A DNA stretch of 64,000 nt from Gemmatimonadota bacterium. Its GTDB lineage: Bacteria; Gemmatimonadota; Gemmatimonadetes; Longimicrobiales; Gaopeijiaceae. The stretch lies in the NCBI GenBank assembly GCA_030428885.1, contig JAUIEJ010000004.1:372001-436000 (forward strand), read 5' to 3'. Each line of letters opens with the position of its first letter. Position 1 is the first letter of the stretch. Below, piece by piece: positions 44,302 to 51,526 of this stretch. Under the pieces are notes generated by a model. The model did no database searches. It saw only the letters and a program-made list of their open reading frames with translations, and was not told the origin of the DNA. Both the position numbers and the translations under genes were made by a program.

Positions 44302-44336
44302 GGTATGAGTATGACAGACTCATCGAGGGGTGTTCA
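44296..44336 (-). promoter_or_regulatory. Operator and leaderless-type promoter of the vapBC-like operon
   Basis: Three alternating 6-base half-sites occur: ACTCAT (44296-44301, overlapping the start codon), ATGAGT (44305-44310) and ACTCAT (44318-44323). They form a perfect inverted repeat with 3-base spacing and another with 7-base spacing. On the minus strand, TGAACA (44336-44331), 17 bases, CATACT (44313-44308) make a promoter; only 6 bases lie between the -10 and the ATG, so the mRNA would be leaderless. Confidence 0.6.
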
Positions 44337-44381
44337 GTCCGGAGTGGTGCCGTTCGCCGAGCCGGGCGTCCCGTGATGGGG

Positions 44382-45458
44382 TCAACGCTCCAGCGTGAAG
44401 ACGACCACGCTCTGGACGTCCATGGCGCCGGTGTGCACGGCGACGACACGGTCGCCCCGCACGGCCAGGGGGCGCACAGCTTCGGGAAGGTCGATGGAGG
44501 TCCAGCCGCCGCCGTCCTGATGCAAGAGGCGTTCGGGGGCGCCGGTCAGGTGGAGCCAGATCCGGCCCTGCTCGTCGGACCCGGCGTCGAGGATCGGGGA
44601 CACCCACTCGGGGGGCGCGACTTCGACGTCGGAGAGGGGGCGGCGCTCGCCCCGGAACTCGAGGGCTTTGCGCTGGACGTCGGCCAGATCGGCGGGATCG
44701 AACGGCCGGCCCCGGACGGGAAGCTCCACGCGCTCCACGACGTCGAGGGCTCCGGCCGCATCCACGGCGTACCGGCGGATCACCCCCTCGTAGCCGTCCA
44801 CGACGGCGACGGCGGTGTCGCCCAGAACCACGATGTGATTCTGGGGTGGGGCCACCCCCGGCACGGGGTGGGGAACGTCGCCGCCGACCCGAACCATGGC
44901 CGACCCCTCCGCCCCGGACTCGGCCACCCGTAGGCCGTTCGCGTCGCGCACCACGAAGCCGTAGGCCGGAAACCGTGCAGGCCACACTGTGGGAACCGTC
45001 GCCGCTTCCACGCCCACGACCACACCCCCGGCCAGGCTATGCCACCACGCCATGTTCGGCGGGAGGCCCTCCGGCACCGGCGTCGTCCCCAACCGCTCCC
45101 CGGCGGGGTCGAAGGTGGTGAGGCCCCGGCCGAAGTCGGCGACGGCCAGGGCGTCGCTCCGGGAGATGAGGGCCACGGGACGGGTGAACTCCCCGGGCCC
45201 CTCGCCAGGCGCTCCGATCCACCGGACGCCCCGATCGGCGAGGGTGAGCAGGGCGACGCGACGGGCGCGCCGGTCGAGCACCGCGACGCGGTCGCCCTCG
45301 AAGGCTGCGGCGGCGACGACATCCTCGAAGTACACGTCGCCGCCGGGAGACCCGAACCGGGCGATCTCCCGGAGCACAGGTTGGGCGTCGACCGGGCCCG
45401 GACGGACGAAGCCGCACAGCGCGAGAACGAAGACGACTGCGGTGAAGCGCCGGATCAT
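44382..45458 (-). CDS. Secreted six-bladed beta-propeller protein, coupled to ParE
   Basis: 358 residues from ATG 45458. Signal peptide MIRRFTAVVFVLALCGFVRPGPVDAQ. The body has 6-bladed propeller features of the same kind as the gene at 35681: VAVLDRRARRVALLTLADRG, APGEGPGEFTRPVAL, DALAVADFGRGLTTFDPAG. A Phe/Pro-rich later blade region (GRPFDPADLADVQRKALEFRGERRPL) is shared with that protein. Its start overlaps the ParE-type toxin stop by 4 bp (ATGA), an unusual coupling. Function unknown. Confidence 0.85.
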   Translation of the reverse strand: MIRRFTAVVFVLALCGFVRPGPVDAQPVLREIARFGSPGGDVYFEDVVAAAAFEGDRVAVLDRRARRVALLTLADRGVRWIGAPGEGPGEFTRPVALISRSDALAVADFGRGLTTFDPAGERLGTTPVPEGLPPNMAWWHSLAGGVVVGVEAATVPTVWPARFPAYGFVVRDANGLRVAESGAEGSAMVRVGGDVPHPVPGVAPPQNHIVVLGDTAVAVVDGYEGVIRRYAVDAAGALDVVERVELPVRGRPFDPADLADVQRKALEFRGERRPLSDVEVAPPEWVSPILDAGSDEQGRIWLHLTGAPERLLHQDGGGWTSIDLPEAVRPLAVRGDRVVAVHTGAMDVQSVVVFTLER

Positions 45459-45790
45459 TCGAATCCCCCGAGCAGAAGAACGCCGTCCAGGTCCCGGTGA
45501 CCGTGGAGGACCCGCACGACATCGACACGATCGTCGAACCGAAGGTAGATCATAAGGTAGGGATGGCTGGCCAGACGCACCGTCCGGAGGCCCGGCACGC
45601 CGAGCCGGGCCCCGAGCTGGTCCGACCCGGCATCGGGGAAGCGGCCGAGTCGATGAATCGTGTCCCGTAGGTCGTCGAGGAACCGGCCGGCCGCCTCCCG
45701 TCCGGTCTCGGTCGGAATCCACCGGGCCGCCGCGTCGATGTCGGCGTCGGCCGCCGGACGCCGAAAGACCCGCACGTCGGCGTGGCTCAC
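45455..45790 (-). CDS. parE: ParE/RelE-family toxin
   Basis: 111 residues from GTG 45790. A RelE/ParE fold: VRVFRRPAADADIDAAARWIPTETGREAAGRFLDDLRDTIHRLGRFPDAG, then VPGLRTVRLASHPYLMIYLRFDDRVDVVRVLHGHRDLDGVL. The last segment VVRVLHGHRDL is the most recognisable. ParE toxins poison gyrase; RelE toxins cleave mRNA, and sequence alone does not tell which applies. The start overlaps the antitoxin stop (GTGA), the usual toxin-after-antitoxin order. Confidence 0.88.
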   Translation of the reverse strand: MSHADVRVFRRPAADADIDAAARWIPTETGREAAGRFLDDLRDTIHRLGRFPDAGSDQLGARLGVPGLRTVRLASHPYLMIYLRFDDRVDVVRVLHGHRDLDGVLLLGGFE

Positions 45791-46020
45791 CCCTCGGGAA
45801 GTCGATCGCGGAGTTTCTCGAAGTAGTCCTCGGGAAACGGCTCCGACGGTCCGGATTCGAGGCCTTCCCGCACCAACGTGCGCACCCGATCGAGTTCGCG
45901 GTCGGTCCGGATGAGATGTCGCACGTACTCGCTCACCGTCGCGAACCCGCGCTCGCGCACGCGCTCGCTCGAAGCGAACGCCTTGAGTTCGTCGTCCAGG
46001 GATACGTTCATGGTGGCCAT
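45787..46020 (-). CDS. parD: ParD-type antitoxin
   Basis: 77 residues if the ATG at 46020 is used (MATMNVSL); a second ATG at 46011 would give 74. The N-terminus is a ribbon-helix-helix (MNVSLDDELKAFASSERVRERGFATVSEYVRHLIRTD), and the tail (RTLVREGLESGPSEPFPEDYFEKLRDRL) is the ParE-binding region. On the minus strand, TTGTCA (46055-46050) and CAGTAT (46031-46026) spaced by 18 bases would start transcription almost at the first ATG, so it may be leaderless. Confidence 0.88.
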   Translation of the reverse strand: MATMNVSLDDELKAFASSERVRERGFATVSEYVRHLIRTDRELDRVRTLVREGLESGPSEPFPEDYFEKLRDRLPEG

Positions 46021-46103
46021 GCCCCATACTGGGAGTGCTGCGGGAGAAATGACAAGCTTTGCCATCACCGAAGGGCGGTGCCATGTCCGGTCGGGCCTGT
46101 CTC

Positions 46104-47894
46104 TCAGGATGGGGCGATCCGGAGTGCGCGCCGCGTCTCGTGGCGCGCCCCGTCGTCGGTGCGCACGCGGAGCACGAGGGTGTACCGACCGGGCGCGACG
46201 GCACGGAGGTCGAGGATCGTGGCCAGGGAGGTGAGCGCACCGTCGGCTTCGGTCGTCCACCCGAGCGTGCCGGACGCCTCTTCGGGCCCTCCGGGAAGCA
46301 GCCGTCGCAGGCGATCGATGAGGCCGCCCTCGTCTCGCTCGAGTTCGAGTTCCATCTCGAGCATCGATCCTGGCCTCGCCCCGTACACCTCCCAGTACAA
46401 CCCGAGCTCCGGCGCATCCGCCTCGACCGTCGGCGCACCCAGCATGGAAGCCACCGCGGCCAGAAGCGAATCGGGCGCCTCGAAGCCCACCGGCCGATAC
46501 AGCAAGACGTCACTCAGTCCCGCCGGAGGCGGCGGAGTCATCTCGCGGTAGCGTCCCACGGCGTCGGGCTCCACCACCTCCAGGCTCACCACGTATCGCG
46601 ATTCGGGAGCCTCGGCGAGGAAGACGGTGCGTCCATCTCGAAACGGCGCCTGGAGCTGGAGGGCCGGATCGCCGGGGCCGTCGCTCACCACCAAGTAGGC
46701 CGAATCCGCCAGCGCCCCGAGAGCCGTACCGGCCACCGAGGCGGCCACCGCCAGGCGAAGGCTCCCGGGCCCACCCGCCTCGCCGAGGCGCCGGAAGCGG
46801 GCCACCTGCGCGTCCAGGCTCCGGACCGGTCCATACGGGACCGAGAGTCCTTCGTACGACACCCCGGCGTCGAGACGCCACACCGCACGAGACCCATCCT
46901 GGTCGACCAGATCCGGCACGAAGTGCTGAGCCGCCGCGGCATCCCCGGTCCAGACCTGGAGACTCGAGATGCCCCGCTCGGAGATGTCGTGCTGCCAGGA
47001 GTCCCAGGGACCCCGTCGCAGGAACGCCGGCCACCCGGCCACCGCCGCGCCGAAAGGGAGGTCCCGGAGGTTGTCCGGAAGGGCGCCGAAGAGCTCCCGA
47101 TGGATTCGGAGGCCGATGCCCCGATCCACGTGGGCCACCCACCGATCGTTGCCGACGAGGGCGTGGAGGGGGTCGGACAGCCACCACAGGGTGTCGGCCC
47201 GGGCCGCAGGGGTCGGGCACGGCGGATCCCGCCGCCACGTCTCCTGCACGTGGTCCGAATCCCACGTATCGACCCGATCCCGGGCGCCGACCAGACCGGC
47301 CGGGTCCGTGAGCCCACACGCCACCGAGTCGGGCGCCTCCGCGAGCATGCGCCGGAAGCGCTCCTCGGCCTGATCGTGGCGCCCGGCCGCCACGAACACG
47401 TGACCCTGGAGTCCGAGGCAGAACCACTCCGCTGCGGCGCAGGCCTCGGCGGCCTCGAAGGCGTCGAGCAGCCGCCCGGTCCGCACCGCAGCCCCCACGG
47501 CCTGGCCCACGACGAACCCCGACCCGGGGTGGGCCGCGGCCGCTTCGAGAAGCACCCCCAGCGTCTCGTCCGGCGGCTCGTGGCAGGACACGTTCGCCTC
47601 GCAGAGGGCCAGCGCCCAGTCCCCGCCGTGACAGACGTCGCCATCGTCGGCGACGCATCGCGACGAGACGCCCCGTCCATCGCGCACCGCGAAAGGACTG
47701 TCCCTGCGCCCCACGTTCCCGAGCCGACCCACCCGCTCGACGTACCGCTCGCGCAGGGCGTCCCGCACCGTGCCCACCGCCGCGGTCGTGTCGGCGGGCT
47801 GGAACGAGGCCCCAGCCTCCACCGCTCCGAGGAGGAGCGGAGCCAGGGTCACGCCGAGAAGAAGAGGGAACGCCCCACTGCGGCGGTAACTCAT
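46104..47894 (-). CDS. Large secreted protein of unknown function
   Basis: 596 residues with a signal peptide (SYRRSGAFPLLLGVTLAPLLLGAVEAG). Four Cys (SSRCVADDGDVCHGG, LALCEANVSCHEPP) and another pair (ACAAAEWFC) suggest disulfides. A TPR-like helix pair (LQGHVFVAAGRHDQAEERFRRMLAEAPDS) is followed by WWLSDPLHALVGNDRWVAHVDRGIGLRIH, a motif seen in Gemmatimonadota secreted proteins near GWxTD-type regions, then beta-rich segments (AVGRYREMTPPPP, LGLYWEVYGARPGSMLEMELELER, APGRYTLVLRVRTDDG). I cannot assign a function. It is divergent from the PQQ propeller gene with a 201-base gap that shows no feature I can support. Confidence 0.7.
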   Translation of the reverse strand: MSYRRSGAFPLLLGVTLAPLLLGAVEAGASFQPADTTAAVGTVRDALRERYVERVGRLGNVGRRDSPFAVRDGRGVSSRCVADDGDVCHGGDWALALCEANVSCHEPPDETLGVLLEAAAAHPGSGFVVGQAVGAAVRTGRLLDAFEAAEACAAAEWFCLGLQGHVFVAAGRHDQAEERFRRMLAEAPDSVACGLTDPAGLVGARDRVDTWDSDHVQETWRRDPPCPTPAARADTLWWLSDPLHALVGNDRWVAHVDRGIGLRIHRELFGALPDNLRDLPFGAAVAGWPAFLRRGPWDSWQHDISERGISSLQVWTGDAAAAQHFVPDLVDQDGSRAVWRLDAGVSYEGLSVPYGPVRSLDAQVARFRRLGEAGGPGSLRLAVAASVAGTALGALADSAYLVVSDGPGDPALQLQAPFRDGRTVFLAEAPESRYVVSLEVVEPDAVGRYREMTPPPPAGLSDVLLYRPVGFEAPDSLLAAVASMLGAPTVEADAPELGLYWEVYGARPGSMLEMELELERDEGGLIDRLRRLLPGGPEEASGTLGWTTEADGALTSLATILDLRAVAPGRYTLVLRVRTDDGARHETRRALRIAPS

Positions 47895-48095
47895 GATGGG
47901 AGTATGGCACCCGCCTCACCGATGGGCCACCCGGGAGGCGACTCGCGGGAGCGGGCTCGCCGCCGCCTTCACGGCCCGGGGTCCCGTTCGCCGAACCAGG
48001 GATCCCGCTCACCGAACGGCCGACACCGGTCGCACCGCCCCCCGTAGGATCCGGCACGTCGCGTCGCACCATGCCCTCCGACCCTCGGGATTCCA

Positions 48096-49934
48096 ATGGC
48101 TGCCCTCCTGGCCGTCGCCCTGGCCGCTCACCTCGCCCTCTCGCCCGGGTCGCCGGTCCCCGACACCGTCGTCTTCCACGGCGGACCTGCCCACGGGGGC
48201 GTCGTCGACGCTCGGGGCGTGCCCCGCCACGGCCTGGAGCGCTGGCGTCTGCCTACCGACGGGCCCGTGCGGTCGTCACCCGTGGTGGCCGACGGCACGG
48301 TGTACGTGGGGAGCGAGGACGGGCACCTCCACGCCGTGGACCTGGCCACGGGCCACCTCGTCTGGCGCGTCGACGTGGGTGGCCCGGTCACCTCCGCCCC
48401 GGCCCTCGACGACACCCGGGTCTACGCCGCCCATCACGACGGCACCCTGGTGGCCGTGGGCCGCCACGACGGCGCCCTGCGCTGGCGCTCCGACGTGGGC
48501 CCGGCGCTCCCCTGGGCGTGGGGGTTGGAGGGGTGGGACTACCTGGGATCTTCGCCGGTTCTCGCCGGCGGACTCGTGGTCGTGGGGTCGACCGACGGCC
48601 GGGTTCGGGCCCTCCATGCCGACACCGGCGCCGAGGCCTGGGCCGTGGCCACCGAGGGACGCGTCCGCTCCAGCCCCGCCGTGGCCGACGGCACGGTCTT
48701 CGTCGGGAGCGCCGACGGGTTCGTCCGGGCGCTGGATCTGACCACGGGCGCCGAGCGCTGGCGTTTCGAGACCGAGGGCGCGGCCCTGGACGGAGCCGAC
48801 TTCGGCTTCGACCGCCGCACCATCACGGGCGGTCCGTCCGTGGCCGAGGGCATCGTGTACGTGGGATCCCGCGACGCCCGCATGTACGCCCTCGACGCCG
48901 CCACCGGGCGCCTCGTCTGGTCCCACGACGACGAGGGCGCGTCGGCCTGGGTCATCTCCACCCCCGCCGTCTGGCGCGATCAGGTCATCTTCGGGCGCTC
49001 CAGTTCGGCCAAGGTCCAGGCTCTGGACACCGCCGACGGCACGCTCCGATGGGAGGTGACCCTGGGGGGCCCCGTCTTCAGCTCCCCCGTGGTGGCCGAC
49101 GGCCTCGCCTACGTGACCACCGGCGGGGCCGGCGGACTGGTGGCCCTCGACGCCGCCACCGGCGACGTGCGGTGGCGACGGCGTCTCGGGGGCGAGAGCT
49201 GGAGCACGCCGGCCGTGGGCGACGGGGTGATCGTGGTCGGGTCCGACGACGGCGTCGTGCGGGCCGTCGAGGCCACCGAAGGTCCGTCGCCGATCCTGGC
49301 GGTCTTCCGGGACTCGGTGCCGGAACGAGCCAGCGTGCTGAATCTGAACGGACTCGACGGCGCACTCGCCACGACTCTCATCCGGATGGGGTACACGAGC
49401 CTCGACGCATCGTCCCTCCCCTCCTTCCTGGAGTCCCGCATCGCCCAGGGCGGGCCCAGCGTCGTGGTGTTCGCCACCGACGCCCTACCCTCGAGCGTGG
49501 CTCCCGAGGCGGCTCCCCGGGGCCTCCTGGTGGACTATCTGGAGGCCGGCGGCACAGTCGTGTGGATCGGCGACCCACCGTTCTGGCTCTCCCGGGACGC
49601 CGACTCGGGCACGTTCGCCACCGACATCGAGGCCCCGGCGGCGTTTCTCGGCGTGGACTTCGGAGCATGGATCCGGGACTCCCGGGTGCATCGCCCCACC
49701 CCCGCGGGTCGGGATCGGGGACTCCAGGGCTGGTGGACCGGCCCCGGCGGGGTGTCTCCCAGCGACGTGACCACGGTCCTGGCCACCGACGACGAGGGCC
49801 GAGCCGGTGCGTGGGTGAAGTCGTTCGGGGGTCCCCCGGGAACGGGGTGGGTGTCCCTGCCCTACCGGTCCGCCCCCGCGTGGATCGGCGTGCTGAGGGA
49901 GGTGGCCGAGGCGGGGGTCTGGCGGCGGAGGTAG
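48096..49934 (+). CDS. PQQ-type beta-propeller with C-terminal alpha/beta domain
   Basis: 612 residues. A short signal peptide (MAALLAVALAAHLALSPGSP) is followed by PQQ-like propeller repeats (each SSPVVADGTVYVGSEDGHLHAVDLATGHLVW-like; about eight), as in BamB and PQQ dehydrogenases. No catalytic dehydrogenase cofactor site is visible. From residue about 410 a different domain appears: VLNLNGLDGALATTLIRMGYTSLD, VVVFATDALPSSVAPEA, LVDYLEAGGTVVWIGDPPFWL. This resembles glutamine-amidotransferase-like (ThuA/GATase) folds. The combination is unusual. Likely periplasmic. Confidence 0.82.
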   Translation: MAALLAVALAAHLALSPGSPVPDTVVFHGGPAHGGVVDARGVPRHGLERWRLPTDGPVRSSPVVADGTVYVGSEDGHLHAVDLATGHLVWRVDVGGPVTSAPALDDTRVYAAHHDGTLVAVGRHDGALRWRSDVGPALPWAWGLEGWDYLGSSPVLAGGLVVVGSTDGRVRALHADTGAEAWAVATEGRVRSSPAVADGTVFVGSADGFVRALDLTTGAERWRFETEGAALDGADFGFDRRTITGGPSVAEGIVYVGSRDARMYALDAATGRLVWSHDDEGASAWVISTPAVWRDQVIFGRSSSAKVQALDTADGTLRWEVTLGGPVFSSPVVADGLAYVTTGGAGGLVALDAATGDVRWRRRLGGESWSTPAVGDGVIVVGSDDGVVRAVEATEGPSPILAVFRDSVPERASVLNLNGLDGALATTLIRMGYTSLDASSLPSFLESRIAQGGPSVVVFATDALPSSVAPEAAPRGLLVDYLEAGGTVVWIGDPPFWLSRDADSGTFATDIEAPAAFLGVDFGAWIRDSRVHRPTPAGRDRGLQGWWTGPGGVSPSDVTTVLATDDEGRAGAWVKSFGGPPGTGWVSLPYRSAPAWIGVLREVAEAGVWRRR

Positions 49935-49966
49935 GACGTCGCGCCGGCGCACGACTCCGACGCGAT

Positions 49967-50446
49967 CTACCGGGCGTCGTAGCGGAAGCGGTGCCCCCGG
50001 AGGAGGCCGATCACCACACCGACCGGGACCGCGACGACGGCGGAGACGAGCCCGGCCACGACCCCCGCCGGAGCGTACCCGGACGAACCCGAACCCGCCA
50101 CGAGGTGGGTCGCCGCCCCGACCACCCCCGCGACCACCAGCCCCCCGAGGGCGCCTTCGAAGAAGCCCAGGACCTCGTCGCGGTGCTCCAGTGCGACGAC
50201 GTCCGGCAGTCGCGTGGTGATGGTTCGACCCCCGGGGGAGTCCCACGACAGGACCTCGTCGTTCAGCCGCACCCCCGTGCGGGCGAGAAACGCCGTGTCG
50301 GCGACGAGCACCCGAGTCCACCGGTCCGTCGACGCATGGAGCACCTCCCGGCCCGCCTCGTCAGGCGGATCGAGCTGGATCGAACGCACGGTCGTGCACG
50401 CGCCCTGCAGCACCACGAACGCCATCAAAGTCCAGCGCCCCTTCAT
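49967..50446 (-). CDS. Small lipoprotein with C-terminal membrane region, unknown
   Basis: 159 residues. Signal peptide with lipobox VVLQGACT. The middle part is soluble (VRSIQLDPPDEAGREVLHASTDRWTRVLVADTAF, WDSPGGRTITTRLPDVVALEHRD) and is followed by a hydrophobic Gly-rich C-terminal part (GALGGLVVAGVVGAATHLVAG, GVVAGLVSAVVAVPVGVVIGLL) typical of two glycine-zipper-like helices. Similar lipoproteins exist in Gemmatimonadota; function unknown. It is divergent from the LytTR regulator. Confidence 0.75.
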   Translation of the reverse strand: MKGRWTLMAFVVLQGACTTVRSIQLDPPDEAGREVLHASTDRWTRVLVADTAFLARTGVRLNDEVLSWDSPGGRTITTRLPDVVALEHRDEVLGFFEGALGGLVVAGVVGAATHLVAGSGSSGYAPAGVVAGLVSAVVAVPVGVVIGLLRGHRFRYDAR

Positions 50447-50627
50447 CGATCTCTCCGTTCCAACGGGCGCTCGACGTCGCCGTCGAGCTTCATGCGGGTA
50501 CCCTACGTCGACTCACGCGTCCTCGCCAGGAGCCCCGCGGTCTCCCTGGACCTGCGGACCGCCGTCTTGCCCCCTCCCCCTCCCACCCCGATCCTCGGGA
50601 GGATTCCGGGAGACAGGGGGAGACCGA

Positions 50628-51482
50628 GTGGACGGGACGGATCGACGAATCGACGGACGCTTCGCGCCGCTCCTGGCGCTCTCGGCGCTGTGGGTCGGGG
50701 TGGGGCTGATTTCGGGCGTGCAGCAGTTCATCGTGGCCGGACGGCACGACATCGCGCTCCCCCTGGGCTCGGCGGTTCTGCTCCAGATCGTGGCCGCCCT
50801 CCCCTGGATCGGCCTGACCCTCGCCATCGTCGCCCTGGTGCGACGCGTGCCGCTCCGGGGCGAACGGCGCCTTCGGACGCTGGCGATCCATGGCGCTGCG
50901 GCCCTCTTCACGGCGCTGGCCGCCAACCTCGCCATCGTGGCGCTCCAACGGGCTGTGGGGGGCGGGGGCGCAGGCCCGTATCTCGAGGGGGTATGGGACG
51001 GCACCCTTCGTTGGGTCCACGTGGTGGTCGTGGTCTACGCCGTGATCGCGGTCACCACCGAACTGTGGCTGGACCGGGCCCGGCCTCGGGCGAACCCCGA
51101 CCCGGCGCCCGGCCCCGCCCCCGAGGTGCTCACGCTCCGGGAGGGGTCCACCACGCTACGCCTCGACCCCGCCGAGATCGACTGGCTCGAGGCCGACGGG
51201 GACTACGTGCGGGTCCACGCGGGCGGTCGTCGGCATCTGGTGAACCACCGCCTCGCCGAGTTGGCCGAGCGTCTGGCCGGCGCCGGGTTCGTGCGCATCC
51301 ATCGGTCGGCGGTGGTGCACCCCAACCGGGTCCGCTCGGTGCGGCCCGTGGGCCGAGGCGACCAGGAAGTGACCCTCACCGACGGATCCCGGGTGCGGGT
51401 GTCCCGGCGCCGGGCCGGCGACCTCCGGCGGGCCCTGAACGACCCCGCCATGACCGAGCCGACCCCGTCCGTACCCGGCTGA
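50628..51482 (+). CDS. LytTR-domain regulator with membrane N-terminus
   Basis: 284 residues from GTG 50628, which has GGGGGAG upstream. The first half has four predicted membrane helices (FAPLLALSALWVGVGLISGV, ALPLGSAVLLQIVAALPWIGLTLAIVALV, TLAIHGAAALFTALAANLAIVAL, WVHVVVVVYAVIAVTTELW). Residues about 170-275 are a LytTR DNA-binding domain (TLREGSTTLRLDPAEIDWLEADGDYVRVHAGGRRHLV, FVRIHRSAVVHPNRVRSVRPVGRGDQEVTLTDGSRVRVSRR). There is no receiver domain, so it may sense a membrane signal directly. It lies just upstream of the amylase gene in the same direction. Confidence 0.9.
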   Translation: MDGTDRRIDGRFAPLLALSALWVGVGLISGVQQFIVAGRHDIALPLGSAVLLQIVAALPWIGLTLAIVALVRRVPLRGERRLRTLAIHGAAALFTALAANLAIVALQRAVGGGGAGPYLEGVWDGTLRWVHVVVVVYAVIAVTTELWLDRARPRANPDPAPGPAPEVLTLREGSTTLRLDPAEIDWLEADGDYVRVHAGGRRHLVNHRLAELAERLAGAGFVRIHRSAVVHPNRVRSVRPVGRGDQEVTLTDGSRVRVSRRRAGDLRRALNDPAMTEPTPSVPG

Positions 51483-51490
51483 GAGGCCAT

Positions 51491-51519
51491 TTGGCTGGGC
51501 TGACGCCCGGATGTACGAT
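51491..51519 (+). promoter_or_regulatory. Leaderless-type promoter of the amylase gene
   Basis: TTGGCT (51491-51496), 17-base spacer, TACGAT (51514-51519). Transcription would start about 7 bases later, at or next to the ATG of 51527, leaving no leader. No Shine-Dalgarno sequence is present, which agrees. Confidence 0.6.
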
Positions 51520-51526
51520 GGTCCCC

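Noticed and set aside
45460-45475. Possible tRNA T-arm (TTCGAATCC)
   Set aside because: No cloverleaf can be folded around it and it lies at the start of the propeller gene.
48071-51526. Very long plus-strand frame running into the amylase gene
   Set aside because: The part before 51527 is a shadow of the PQQ propeller and LytTR genes in another frame; the amylase signal peptide marks the true start.
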